Shown here: in pieces, positions 9,996-23,600 of the stretch
Layout: every line of letters begins with the position of its first letter
Numbering within the stretch: position 1 is the stretch's first letter
Source: Rhopalosiphum padi
Lineage: Eukaryota > Arthropoda > Insecta > Hemiptera > Aphididae
Reading direction: 5' to 3'
Length of the DNA stretch: 64,000 bases
Assembly: GCF_020882245.1 (NCBI RefSeq)
Contig: NC_083599.1
Location: 71,221,745-71,285,744, forward strand
Made by a program: the position numbers and the translations under genes
Notes under the pieces: generated by a model
What the model saw: the letters and a program-made list of their open reading frames with translations, nothing else
What the model was told of the DNA's origin: nothing
The model's database searches: none

Positions 9996-12465
9996 ATGTA
10001 TTCAAATTTCATCAAAAAAGAAAACACCAGTGAAATAATTCAAGCTAATTTATTGAAGTATACATTTCTTGCCAAACGACAAGAATTACATAAAAATGTA
10101 GTGCCCATGAAATACCGTAACAACAATAAGTAAAAATATATTTATACTATGGTTAAAATGTATGCATTACAGAACAATGTTCTGTAACAATGACTATAGT
10201 TATTACTGTTATTAGTTATAATGACTAAACTTTAGTATCACCTAAACTAGATTCTTTTTGTACATAGACTAGCAACTTTACTATTAGAAAATGAACAGAC
10301 TAACCTTTTGACGAACTTAAACATTGCATTAACTAAGTCTAAAATGAAACAAGATAAAAAAAACCGAAAAGCTATTAATAAACTATTTACTAAAAAAACA
10401 CAAGCATCCCAAAGTCTTCGAATGTATAATGAATACATAGAACTTTTGAACGAAGAAGTTAATCTTAAAAAAATTAAAAATGCAAAAAAATATGAAAGTT
10501 CAAAAAAACATAAATCGAAAATTTACAATGTACCGAAAATTAATTGTAACCTGAACAATGTATTATTTAGAGTAAGTGAAAACAAAACTAATCGAAACAA
10601 ATCAATCAACATAATAAAATTTATTGATTTAGCATACCCATATATACAACAGTAAAGTCAAAGAACAAAAAGAGTTAAAGCATACATTAAATGGATTACT
10701 TCAACAACTGGGAAAAAAAAAAGAAAAATATGATTCGATAATGTATCAACTAAATAAAGCAGCTAAACTTTTAAAACGTATTGGTGAAAATGCAATAAAA
10801 TCTAACAAGGATAGGTTTGTATTAACCAAATATATTTTAATGTGAGGATGTATGTTTTTATAATTTAATTTAGAGAGCAAGCGCATAGCAATTTAGTAGC
10901 ATTTCAAGAAGCCAGTAGGATGGCAAAAAAACAACAAGAAATGAGAATGTATTTGACAGAATATAAATTTAAAAACGACCTCGAAAGTTCCGAATTTCTT
11001 CAAAGAAAACGTAAGCGCTTTAAAATTATTGAAATTCAAACTTAAATATTGCTGTCTAGTGTCTACGGTTAATTATTGTATACATACTATATAATTTTTA
11101 ACTACAATAAAATATAAATATTTTACATTTAATTAATAAGTTATTGATTCTATCATTAAATTATTTTTAATTAATTTGTTTAGATGGCGTACGTCATAAT
11201 AGCCATATTATTTACAATAGTAAAAAAGAAATTGAGCAACACAAAATACAAAATATTAACGATAACGATAACGAAGAACTCATAACATTAATGAAACATT
11301 TGGTTCACATGAGTGGAGATACTGATTTAAAAATGATTGTACAAAATGTAATAAGAATCAATTCTAATAAAGACAGTTTATTTCGTTATTTAATGTTTCT
11401 AGAACAACAAGTAAGCAAAATTGTTATATAATTGTGATTTCGTGAATTTTATGTAATTAAGTGTCATTGAAATACTCGTTATGATATATTTCTATTATCT
11501 TGGTATAATTAGCAATAGTGAATCAATTGTATTAAACCTACAAGATAAATTAAAGAATAGTTTGAATATTTTTTTTTTTAATTGTGAAAATGGAAACAAT
11601 ATTTTTTATCATAAAATTATTATCTATTTTTGAACACATGACTGGGGGGGTCCTGGGGTCCGGACTTAACCTATGTGATATGAATACCGATTTTTATACA
11701 TTTTGAATTTATAATTACCTACTTGAATGAAAATTTACCTAAAAAAGCGAAAAATAACTATTTTTAATGAAGTTAAATAATTAAAAACTTATTACTTGTA
11801 ATATGAATACAATTTATGAAAGTATTTCTTTAGATTATTTTTAATACATGTTATATTTATGCTTATAATATGAAATATAATTAATAAATTAATGATTGTA
11901 TTGATTAATTTAGTTGATTGTTTTTAATAAACAGTGTTTAGAATTGGAGAGTTCTATAAGGCGTGATCAAAATATTGCTATTGATAGGAAAATATTAAAT
12001 GATGATAGAATTAGCAATAACGAATGCATAGTAAAACAATATTTTGAAACAATCCAAACAAATGATCGAATTTTAACATCAGCACAAGAATTTACGGATT
12101 ACATGAAAACAATGTACGAAGAGTTATGCGATAAGATCTACACGTATATATGTCGACCTTTAAAAATTAAAATAAATGAGCCATTAAACGAAGAAAACAT
12201 TTTGGAATACATGACAGAAATAGAAAATAAATCATTTGAACTTTTATATAAAATAAACTGCATTGAAAACAGCTGTATAACGGGACAAACCGAAGATCCG
12301 ATGACATCCGATGGAGAATCAACACAAAATCTAATTATTAAAGATTTTAATGGCATAGAAGTAAAAATGCATCAAATTCTCCAAATGGAAGAAATTCATT
12401 CAACACATGATTTGGCTGATAATGGTCTTAATAATTCACAGACGTTAAATACATGCCAAGAGTAA
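9996..12465 (+). CDS. Coiled-coil protein, ODAD1/CCDC63-like (outer dynein arm docking)
   Basis: Six coding exons join in phase: 9996-10129, 10268-10571, 10633-10814, 10874-11010, 11184-11410 and 11935-12465, giving 504 aa plus TAA. The protein is Lys/Glu/Asn/Leu-rich and looks almost wholly coiled-coil. Two regions recall the ODAD1 (CCDC114)/CCDC63 family. A central part beginning KYDSIMYQLNKAAKLLKRIG aligns in pattern with 'vFDniY.kLek.l..kkkem...i'. A later block, EELITLMKHLVHM ... DSLFRYLMFLEQQCLELE, matches 'ea...F..l...tg..d...lv..Fi..E..NFalFnyv.e.n.e.e'. In that family the protein helps dock outer dynein arms on axonemal doublets, which in insects means sperm flagella. Length is near the family norm (about 500-670). 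Identity is inferred from pattern only. The start is the first in-frame ATG of exon 1, so an upstream exon is possible. Confidence 0.62.
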
Positions 12466-13890
12466 CTATTTACTAAACTGGACTTGTCTAGTGGTCTACT
12501 GGCCCAAAGGACAGCGGGCCGCATTTCTTGTTTGGGTCTTTTCCTGTGCCTGGTAGTCTTAACAAATATCTAGAATATATTTTATTAGTCTTATACATAT
12601 TTATATATAATACTATTTACATTTTAATTCACCTCTGTGGTGACAACTGATAAGCTTAGAAGGAAAATGGAACTATATAATTAATTAGATTAGGTCATTG
12701 GACCTCCTTTCATTTATTTTTGATCAGGGTTAATGCCGATGAAGGCTGGCATTATATCAAGCCATCGGGGATAATAGACTAGACCCTACTTAGTCCATCC
12801 TTATTAATATATTAAAAAAATTCCAATGCTTTTATACAATAATATAATATTTATATTTATTACTTACTATATTATAATAATACCTTTGACGAATCTTATG
12901 AATTTTAATTATAACGAATATGTTAGTGACAAAAATAAGATATTATCATTTATCATATGCACGAACTAAGAGGAATTCATTATCTACTTATTACTATCTA
13001 TTTGTCAGGTATTCTAGTAATTGAATTCAATTGTTAAGACTAACCGAAGCCTCAGATAAAGATACCCAACAAATGTGTTAAATAAAACATTAACAATAAA
13101 ATATTTATTTAGGAAGCAAGCTGGGGTCGTACGAATGAAGTCAATGCTCAACATATAGAGATAAATAAGTGACAGAATACAAGAAAAATTGAAAAACAAA
13201 CAAAATTGTCAAAATTTAAATCCTACAGAAATATAAATTACTTAGATTTTTTTATATCGACATACATAATATTATTACTGAATAATATTATAAAGCTTTA
13301 ACTAAAATTATAGATTTAGCTAAATTTTAATCAGACTGTATGTGCTAATATAACGAAGGGTGAATAGAAAATCATTAGGTATTGAACAAATGGTACCTAC
13401 CTATTGGTCTATTGATTAGTAAAATCAATTATACAGTACCTAGCTAAGTATAAATTACAAGTACATTAATATTTAATATATTTAAAAACAATATATTTAT
13501 GTATTATAATATCATTGATTATAATTATTAATAACATATAATCAATGATAATATATAACAATATATATTTAAATAGTTTTTGTTTTTTAAGAAAATATGT
13601 CAAATGTTATAAACATATTAAAATATCAATGTGTCCAAATTAACGATAAAAAAATAATGTTTTAAATACCTATTGTGATGTATAAGCAATACGTTAAAAG
13701 TGCATACACTTATTGATCATAACATTCATAACACTTAACAGCGACAATCCTGGTAAAGTGGTAAGGTAAATATAGTTTATAATGTCGTCGTTTATACGTT
13801 TATGTATGTCTAACTACTCATTTATATTTATTATCAAATTGTAGGCATGCTATAAAAAATTTTTTTGTTTTAATATTTATTAGTTATTCT
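12466..13890. other. Intergenic, possible decayed transposon at 12480-12790
   Basis: Around 12480-12560 and 12690-12790 the sequence is less AT-rich (for example GGACAGCGGGCCGC, and GCCGATGAAGGCTGGC). It looks like degraded mobile DNA, but no termini or protein similarity could be established. The rest is AT-rich with nothing identified. Confidence 0.35.
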
Positions 13891-14079
13891 GACATGTGAT
13901 GTTAATTAACCACCATGCCTCCATGCCTACAATATGTATTGTTTTGATAAATATTGTCAAATATGTGTGTCAACAGTTGACGAACACTGCAGTTTTGCAA
14001 ACATCAAACACCCGAGGTCCCGAGCAGTTTATCATCCAATTTGGTCATTTGCCCTTTGCTGGCTCAGCAAATAATGTTC

Positions 14080-14345
14080 CTAACAACCGAGGGGGTCGGT
14101 GCAGGGAAGGGTTGCGTGGAGATTTCACTAATATTTAGGCGGTGGGTGACGTCGAGCTACACCGTTTCCGGGCCCGCGCATGCGTTTATACTTGAATCTG
14201 TGACGACGACAGCGATAGTCCTGCAGCCTGTAACACCGGCTACGCCATATTCTGTTGGCCGTGGTGGGTAGCGATCGTCGTTGCTGTTGTTGTCGAACTG
14301 TTGAAGTCTATCTCGAACATATACATAGTTTCGTGATCATTTGTG
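14080..14345 (+). promoter_or_regulatory. CpG-rich promoter and first exon of the PRPF39-like locus
   Basis: A CpG-rich block ends in a consensus donor (TTGTG then GTAAGT at 14346). The next credible acceptor on the same strand (TTTTCAG, ending 16696) opens the exon that holds the first ATG of the PRPF39-like locus. This gives a non-coding first exon and an intron of about 2.35 kb. Composition and donor are visible; linkage to the downstream ATG is inferred. Confidence 0.5.
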
Positions 14346-16696
14346 GTAAGTCGCATTGTTAACACATGCTATGTTTATCGGATCCGTTATTAGTTAAACA
14401 ACGACAATACAACTATTAATATGATAGAAAAAATGCTATTTCTATTATTTAAATAAAATTATACAGGTAATCGTCGTCTACAATATATTATTATCACTTT
14501 TTTTGTTGCATATGCTGTGCATAGAACCACAATACCGTATATACTTCATATCTTTATTATTTCACTTTAATTTTACATCTAGGGCATCATCAGTTGTGTT
14601 CTTAGGAAGTTATAATTGATTGGAATGAAAAAAAGCATGATGGTGTAGACACATTGTGTTACATCTGTACATTCTCAAATAAATTGAATATAAACTATAA
14701 AGTATAAAATAAAATAAAATATAAATAGAATTTTTAATTAAAAAAATACTTAATTTGATAAATTATATATATTAACAATTATAGTATTATAGTATTATAT
14801 TATTATTATAGTGACTGGGTTAAGGGGATTGAAACATATTGTTTGTAAAGGATCAGTAACGAATTTACAATAGGTGATCCGTGGTAAATATAATAAATCA
14901 ACCCCCCCCCTTCAAGCCTTTTTAAAATGATGAGCGATGAGATGTATTTGTTGGTTTTTTAATGAAGCTTTAATAAAATGTATTTCATAAAATGAATTTT
15001 TCTGAAATTTATAAAAAAAAAATTGCGTTTAAGTTTTAATTTTAAAAAAATTTATCAAAAACAAGAAAAATTATAAATAGTTTTATAATTAAAAATCCAT
15101 ATAACTTTTAACCTAACAATACATTACAATTTAAATTAAATAATATTTTTTTTTCATAACATAATTTTCTTGATGGCATTCTTTGAAAAATGGTCAACAA
15201 AATTAATTTTACTGTAAACAATAAACAGCAGGGATAAACAAACAATCTATCTTAAGTGTACATAATAATATTATGGTCCATTGATCCATATTAATTGATC
15301 TCGTGAAAAATGTAAGATAACATAAAAGGGTTAACACCCCTTATTCTTAGAAAGAATACACCATAGTAAGAAGTTGTGTTTATGTAATAATAAATAAGAT
15401 TTTCTGTGTACGATACATGGAAGATACTATGGTAGTGTATATGTACAGTAAATTATTATTATAATAATATATAAAGATTAAAGATACAGCCTTAAGAGGA
15501 AATACTTATTTTCGGGTGCACATCATGCACATATCAACAATTTGTTGTCGGGTGTAATCACGTATTAATTATTACTATTATATAATTTAATTTACTTCTA
15601 AATTGATACATTTACATTTTTAACTTTTAAATAATTAGGTACTTTTATTTTTCTATCACAGCTTGTATTTGTTTTTTAAATTAACAGTCTTTTAAAATAA
15701 ATGAAATAGGTTATCTTATCAATATATGCATTAATTTAAATAGCCTTTTAAAAAATACAAACAATGAAGGAATTGAAGAAAACAAACAACTGGTAACCAT
15801 GTATTTTATTCAGAATAGGTTTCTAATTCTTTTAGTATCTTCTAATTAATTTCGGAGAACTTATTTCCATAATAATGTATTTTTACTAGAAGAACAACTA
15901 ATCTAGTTTCACAGTTCATCTGTAAAATGTTTTTGATTTTTTGATTGATTGAATGATAGCAATGATAATAATAATAATAATAATACCTTCTTTGTGGTAC
16001 AAAGTTAACCAGAAATTAGATAATTTTAATGTTTTTTTTACAGAAGTTGTTATAGCTATAAAAAATTGCACTTAAAACCATATATATTCTTAATAATATA
16101 CTTCATAATGCTTTTAATATTTCTGATAAAATAAAATACAAATTACCTGCAATTTAAAAATGAAGATGATGAACACAAAAAATTTTTCTCAACTTTTTTT
16201 TGTGTATTTGTAATAAGAACAAAATTGTATCATTTATATATTCAATACATATTTTGTAAAATTTAAAACTACTTTTTATTTGATACAATATTACCACGCA
16301 TGGTGCAAAGTATCCTCAAAATACGGTATGGAAGCCTTCTATATATTATCTGTAATTCGTATTATGTTGACTTTATAATAATCATGTATAACTAATGTCT
16401 ACTGTTTATTTTATATAATATAAATGTTTTAGATTTATGTTATAAAAATATAGTTGAAATATTTCATAAAAATAAAATGCAAATGTTTTAATGCGTGAAA
16501 TTGTTTTGATATTATGTTATTGGAAATATCTATAAAAAATACTCGTATTTCTAAACCAATCATTTTGAAAGATACATATATAATGTGCCCAATTGATGTT
16601 TACGTTCATTTGAATCTATAGTATCATATTTATTCATTTTAGTTCCTATCTATAAACTTAATAATAAATAAATTAATATAAATTCATTGTTTTCAG
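14346..16696 (+). other. Inferred first intron, AT-rich
   Basis: This is AT-rich sequence with small homopolymers (C9 near 14905, ATA repeats near 15964). I found no exon or delimited transposon. Confidence 0.4.
15964..15985. repeat. (ATA)n microsatellite
   Basis: A short perfect AAT/ATA trinucleotide run in the inferred intron. Confidence 0.8.
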
Positions 16697-17387
16697 ATTT
16701 TTTTTTTAAATCATGCCTGATCAAAAAGAATCCATTAATCTACAAAAAAAAATTAACACTACTCTTAATGAAGAGTCTAGGAAAAGTAATAATACCTATT
16801 TCAATTATTTTTATTTTTATTAATATTAAAAGGTAAAATATTTGATAAAGTTGCTGCTGAATTTAAATCGGAAGACAAAACAAGTATTGAAAGTAAATTT
16901 AAGCATAATGAAGAAATGTTAGTAAACAATCAAGAGTCTGGTAAGAGTAAAATACTTCATTAAAGTATGTTTTTATTGATATTAATGATGAATGATGATA
17001 CATAAAATGTTAAATATAGTTGGTGATACTAAACAAAAACTCGAAAACCAAGTATTTTCAGATAAAGCATCTAAGGAAGATGACGATATATATAATAAAG
17101 AATCTGGAAAAAGTAAGAGTACCTATACAATATGTAAATTAATTGAAAAACCTGTAGTTGTATTTTAAAATGTTATGTAGATATGCTAGTGTAGTTTTTA
17201 TCAATGTAATTTTTGACTAATACAATGGTCTAAATCTAAAATAAGAAACCACTCAGAATTTTTTAAAAAAAATAAAAAAAATAGACATTTTGTAGATTAT
17301 ATATTAGATTTTATTTGTAATATGGCTAAAACAACAATTTTGAATAAATAAAAAATACTTCTATTTTAAAAATATGCATATTATTAT

Positions 17388-17715
17388 GCGCATTATGCTC
17401 GGGTGGCTAGAGATTGGTTGAACAATCATTTCCCAGAAATGCCAATGCAGTCTCCAGATTTGATCTCAAAGATTTTTTTTTATTGTACTACTTAAAAAAT
17501 ATAGTATAGGTATATACAGGAATTTCGTGAATCTATAATTAAAAATGTGTAAAATATTTTCAGTGATACATTAATTTTGGTACTACGTTCATAGGATTTT
17601 AAAATTATTAATTTGTGCATACAGTTAATGGTGGACATTTTGAACAATTTAAAAAAAAAAATCTTACGCATAATTTCAACGAGTTGTGTGTTCTTTATAA
17701 ACTATTAAATTAGCA
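17388..17715 (+). mobile_element. mariner-like transposase fragment in an intron
   Basis: An open stretch from 17388 encodes AHYARVARDWLNNHFPEM then QSPDL. After a frame change it reads LYYLKNIV (about 17480-17505), and after more decay VNGGHFEQF (about 17623-17650). This order matches the C-terminal third of mariner-type transposases ('ahya..v..wL...FP...i...P.rSPDLnplDFflWg.LK', ending in a 'GgHfE' motif). The catalytic aspartate region is broken. It sits inside an intron of the PRPF39-like locus, on the same strand. Confidence 0.6.
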
Positions 17716-18004
17716 AATTAGTTATCACAGTGTAAAAACCATACAATTTTACAATAATATTATGCTGTATTTTTCGAAATAGAAGATTTCAAAATTATTT
17801 TTTTTCTCTATATTACAAATAAATAACTACAAAATTGCTTTTTTTATTTTAGACCATTATAAAAGGGAATTAGTCATATATTACGTTGAAAAACACTGCA
17901 CTACAATATCAGCATTATATTTCAAATTACAGTTACTGACTTTCCCATTAATTTATACATTCTATATAATTTAAGTTTGTGTCAATTTAAGTTATAGCAG
18001 GTAA

Positions 18005-18070
18005 ATGTTAAATATGTGTGATACTGAACAAAAACCTGAAGACCAAGTTTTTTTCAAAACAATGAGCTTT
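18005..18070 (+). repeat. Degenerate extra copy of the exon at 17020-17112
   Basis: GTGATACTGAACAAAAACC then GAAGACCAAGTTTTTT closely resembles the start of the exon at 17020 (GTGATACTAAACAAAAACTC, GAAAACCAAGTATTTT). It lacks a good acceptor and is interrupted. It appears to be a decayed tandem exon duplicate in the PRPF39-like locus. Confidence 0.6.
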
Positions 18071-18838
18071 TCTAGATACAATTATCTGTTTATACTTTAT
18101 ATTCCTTCACAAAATAAATGGAATTTTATAGATAGTCTTATTTTCAATCAAATCAAAAAAAAAATGTGATAATAGTTATAATTTACATATTAATACAATC
18201 TGCAGTAATGCACTAAAATGTTAGTTTTTATTAAAATAATAGCAGTTGAATTTTATTTTTTTCATCAAAGTTGTTTATATTGATCCCTAGTATGTTCTAT
18301 TCTAGAATATTTTATCACAACTATTTAGGATGCACGTTGAAAATAAGAAATTGTTATACTGCAATTTACATTAAACTCTAGTCCCTTAGTTCTTCAGTTA
18401 TTTTGGTATTTAATCCCTGGTTGATTGCATAAAGCAGAGCAATATGTGTTCCCTAAGCAACTTAATCATTGGTTCTATTAACTCTTTGGTCTTAGTCTCT
18501 GTAATAAATATTTAACTCTCATCATGCTCTACTCATTATATTACCTTTTACTAGTTTTACCACAACCCTAAATCAGCATAAAATAAACGTGTAACAGTCC
18601 CTTACCAGAATTATTATTACTTGAAAATATAGTTTCTTAGTATTCTGTATAATTATTTTTCAAAGTAATATTTACATCAGTAGTACACAAATAATTATTA
18701 TAGGTAATTTATACACATTTATACTATATTTATAAGTATATTATCACTTTTATGTTATCCCGTGTTTTATTAAAATGTTTTTTTGATTTAGTTGATGATG
18801 AACTAATACCTGAAGACAAAATATGCATTGTCAATACT

Positions 18839-18863
18839 AGGTCTATTGAGTCAATAGACCTAG
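18839..18863. repeat. 12-bp inverted repeat in exon
   Basis: TAGGTCTATTGA and TCAATAGACCTA flank a single G. This is a perfect short palindrome inside the fourth small exon of the PRPF39-like locus, near the place where the exon frame departs from that of its duplicated siblings. Confidence 0.7.
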
Positions 18864-20669
18864 GACAAAGGATGGACCATCGCTTTCTCTTCAAATTAAC
18901 AACCAAGAATCTGGTTAATGTAAATATTTACTTAACTTTATTGAATTTGTTTTATTGATAATATTCATAAATAAAATATTTAATTTAGGCAGTGCCAATC
19001 TCTCTCTTAAAGATGAAGAGCGGGTTAATAATAAAGAACCTGTTGAAAGTAAGAACACCCTAGCTAAATAAGTTTTTATTTATATTATTAAAAAATACAA
19101 TTTTTGATTTAGGAAATAGTAAGAATTTACTGGAAGATGAAAAATGTATTAACAATAAATCTGATTCAGAAGATGGACTACCGCCAACTACTATTGTTGA
19201 GAAACATGAATATGAAATGTTGCCATGTAGCCTAAAAACATTGTCAAAGACTGTAGTAGACAATAGAAAGCGTTACCAAAATCAAAACGAGGCTTTAGAT
19301 AAAAATGAACCGCGTTCTTTGAAGAAAATTAAAATTGAAAAAACTTGTGAATATCAATTTCAACAGATATGGAAACATCTTGAACGAGACCCTTCAAATT
19401 TCAAGGAATTGATACATTTATTAAATATAATTGATTACCAAAATATTGAAGTTAACTCAAGAATGGCTTACTCTAAATTTTTAGAACTATATCTACTTTG
19501 TTACGGTTACTGGAAGAAATATGCTAATTTTGAAAAAAGAAATAATAATATACATGGGTTTAAAAAAGTATTAGAAAATAGCTTAAGTTCCATACCTATA
19601 AGTGTTGATTTGTGAACTTATTACATGTCATATCTGAGATTGAAACATAGAAATGAAGAGGACCTTATTCGTAAAGAGTTTGAAAGAAGTTTAAAAATGT
19701 GTGGACTTGATTATCGTTCTGATAAGTTATGGCATGATTACATATCATTGTTGATGATTCTATACCACCCGGCGAAGATAGTTTACAGATAACTGAATAT
19801 ACTGAAAATAGTATAATGTCCATATTAAGGATTGATATTATTGAATCATGGTACAATATTCACAAGCAAACTGCCAAAGAATTTGAAAGTCGGAAAACAT
19901 TTGAGGAAAATATACAAAGAACTCACTTTCATGTAAGGGAGTTAGAGTCTGATCAGATAAAAAATTAGGAAAACTATATTAAGTTTGAAAATAAAGCTGG
20001 AAACCATGAACGCATTATTTTTCTGTATGAAAGATGCTTGATATCGTGTGTTTTAAATGAAGGATTATGGTTAAATTATTTGGAATATTTATCTTTTGTA
20101 AATTTAGACGTTAATGCTTTATTAGTAGATGTATTCAAAAGATCATTATTCCACCATCCAAAGTCATTCTTGCTAAATTTAAAATATTTTGATTTTTCCG
20201 AGAACAAAGGTTGGATAGAAAAAGCTATTGAAATTATAACAAAATTAGGGATCATTTATCCAAATTCAAAAGATGTTACTACTAGAATAATGAATTTAGC
20301 TAGAAGAAAGGACCATGGGACCTTAAATATTTTATTTAAGCATCATTTAAATTTTTCTCAAACAAAGTCTTTTTCCAGTTACGTTGCGGTGAAATATGCA
20401 CGTTTTGTTTGGAAACACGAGCGACAGTTAAATCTCGCGCCTGATATTTTAAATGATACCATACGAAAAAACAACATTAGTGTGAACGACAATCTTGAGA
20501 TTTATATAACGTTAGTTGAATTGAAAATGGAATTAAATTTAAAAAATCATTTATCAGTTTTACAAACAATTGATGATATAATATTGCAATGTAAATTATA
20601 CAAAGAAAAACTTGTATTTTCAAAAAAAAAAAATGGAATACATCGAAGATTATATTCAAGATTATGAAG

Positions 20670-23600
20670 TATGACGTTTAGCTAAAATTGAATACAAGAA
20701 TTTTTAAAATGTGTGTTTTAAAGAAAAAAAACAGTAATTGAATAATACAATAATACATGATAGAAATCATGGAATATCAGCAAATTCACACCTTTAATTT
20801 TTTAATTTATTAAGCACTCGTTTATATTTCTAGCAAGTAAACTCATTTACAAATAAACATTTGTAATATGTTGTACTTCGTTTAAAAATGTTTTTAATGA
20901 AACATTTTATAATTTACTAATTATATATGTGTTACAGTCAGAGTGAATAATTCGGGCATTCTACGGGCCCTTATATTCAGGCATAGCTGAATCTATTTTT
21001 TTTTTTTTATTTGTTTATGTTGTCCGCACATTGTATACAGTGCTCCATTTTCCGTAGGCAATGCAAATTTTCTAATTATAATCTATATATAGGTAGAATT
21101 TTTCTAGATATGTATTTGTTTAACGATACCAGTTATCAATTACGTTCTCTAACATTGGTATCCAAGTAATGGCTGTATTACAGTATAGCGATAATGTGTT
21201 TGATTTCAAAATTTGTAATAATAAAGTGAAAATGATAACTTACATGCATATTGCATACTTATTGTAACATAAAAACTTGATCAGAGGGTATGTCGATGAT
21301 AACCTAAGTCAAAAATATAATATAGAATTTTAGATCAGATTACCCTTATTAAAATACATTAAATTTTAACAACACAGATTTTTAACACAGTTGTTTGGCC
21401 AAATTTAAAATACAGGTCTAAAATAATATCCAATCATAATAACTATTTTATTTTCTATAAAGAATGACAACTCTATACAAAAAAAAAAAAAAAAAATATG
21501 TATCTATTTTATCAGCTAATAAATCTTTATAGAACTCTTCTTAAAAATGCAAAATTTAAAAAAATAGCTTTGAGGAGTTCACTTTTGGATATAATAAAAT
21601 TATTTATGTACAAAATTTCATTATCAGAAGTTTAATAAACTTAATTATGGATTGCTTATACGTACACTAACATTGCGTTTTATTAATATAGATTATTTTA
21701 GTTTATAAAATTCAATAGTTTAATTAAAATTACAATATACATTACTTTTCTAACATTCATATTTTACAAAAATAAGTTATTGTAAATTATTATCTTAAAA
21801 TAATAACTTTTATAAATAGTATCTTTTTTATCACAATTTCCTACTGTATTTTTGGTAACTTTATACAATACCTGGATAAAATGGATAATTTTACACATTA
21901 TTCATTGAAATTGAATATTGTCCTACAATACCCGATTATACACTGACTGTAATAAAATTTATTTACATTCATATTACCTTTATTTAATTTATTAGGTAAT
22001 TGGAGATTTTATCATTAATTATATGACTACATAATATTATATATAATATAGGTACATTATACTAAGTGTGCTGCTAATAAACATATTACCTACATTTAAT
22101 TAATAATTTAATATAATCAAACTTTTTTAACCTCATATAAAAATAATATATAATATTTCAATTAAAATGTGTATAATTTTAATATATTTCCCAGATGCTC
22201 TAAAATTAGACACCTAGGAAATAAAACTTAATTATTATAAGGAATTTATTTATCAAATAAAAATTATTTTTAAGTTTTACAAAACAAATATTTTAATTTT
22301 AAATGTACTATATTATTATTTAAAAACCGGCTTTTATTATTATAATAATGAGGAAATGTTAGCGTATAATTATATAGATGAGAAAATATTATCATGACTA
22401 GTTATGCAATTATATTCCTTCAAATTTTTTGGATGTGACATTAATCTTGTATTTTATTATTTATATATAAATTTATGATTTAATTTGTTTAAATATAAAT
22501 AATATAAAAATATGTAACCGTTTGTTTAATTCAAAATACAGAACAATAAAATAAAAGGTTGAGTTTTTTAAACAATTAGAATACCTATTGTGAAAATATC
22601 GTTAGAAACGAAAAAATTACAATTTTAGATTTTGAACATAAGAGTGGTTTTTGGATCTAATTTGTACTTTGGAGAGGTCAAACTTAAACATTTCCAGTAT
22701 TGGCAGTATTTATTTTTATAATTGAAAATAAACAAAAAATATGAGAATATTATGAAAATAAAACATTATTAATTTTTTAGATTATTAAATATCGATTGAA
22801 ATTTATTTGTGGGTAAAAATGCTTGAAAATTTAATACAAAGCTCCTCGTAAGTTGTTTATATTTTTCAATTAAAAAATATCAAAAATCTATAATCATAAT
22901 ATTTTTTTATAAGCGTTCAAAGTTGGAACTTTGACAAAATTTATAAATTTATTCTGTTTTTATACCTGAAATTTAAAAATACAAGGTTCTTTATTAGTTG
23001 TTCAACCTATACCTATGTGAAAAAAAATTCTACCGGAAAGCCAAATTAATTTTGTATTTTGCAAGAAAATTTTAAGTTACATTTTAATATTTACGACATT
23101 CAATATTTTTTACAAGTAAATATCCGTATAATTATTTCTCTTCAAACAATTTTTGATTTTTTTATTGTATTTCAAAAGAAAAAAATAATAACAATAGATA
23201 CATGACATTTTCACGAGATGATTATATTATCATTTTCAACATATGATAAAATTTAACAAATGTTCAACCTTTTTTTTGTAAATTTCGATAAACAATAATT
23301 CAATAGTTCAAAATTCTTGAAAATTTAATTCAAAATCCGACACAAGATATTCTTGTACCTGTTTATATACTAAAAATACATAGACATTAGACATGCATTA
23401 TTTTCATATTATGCATTTGAAGTTAGAATTTTAACGAAATTCGTGGGAACTCAAACTTTTATGTATTTTATATTATCATGAACTTAACTATAAGCAATAA
23501 CATTTTGATATAAAATGTCTAGTACACAATACCACTTGATACCACCTAATGCGGTATTACTTACCTTTTTCTAATAAATTTATTTATTTTTCTATTGTAA

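Larger units (their letters stand above)
16713..20667 (+). pseudogene. PRPF39-like (pre-mRNA-processing factor 39) pseudogene
   Basis: PRPF39/Prp39 is a U1 snRNP factor built of HAT (half-a-TPR) repeats. Small exons 16713-16785, 16833-16940, 17020-17112, 18792-18913 and 18989-19048 precede a long exon from 19113. The long exon begins the HAT region (IWKHLERDPSNFKELIHLL, then LCYGYWKKYANFEKRNN, SSIPISVDL), matching family blocks 'w..ve..P.df..W..Ll', 'YPYCYGYWKKYADLEK' and 'aIPlSVDLW'. Lesions: the Trp after SVDL is TGA (19613-19615). A repeat unit is deleted and the frame changes near 19750. The Trp of 'QLKNW' is TAG (19966-19968). A base is gained in the A-run near 20627, so the ending MEYIEDYIQDYEV lies out of frame. 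Downstream, FHHPKSFLLNLKYFDFSENK and later HAT units remain recognisable. Exon 18792-18913 has a weak donor (GTTAAT). The body has no introns. This is a decayed duplicate or dying gene. Confidence 0.78.

Noticed and set aside
19613..19968. Stop-codon readthrough or recoding of TGA and TAG as Trp
   Set aside because: Two different stop codons, a deletion and additional frame changes in the same locus make pseudogene decay far simpler. ANKRD50 and Drp1 use the standard code with no internal stops.
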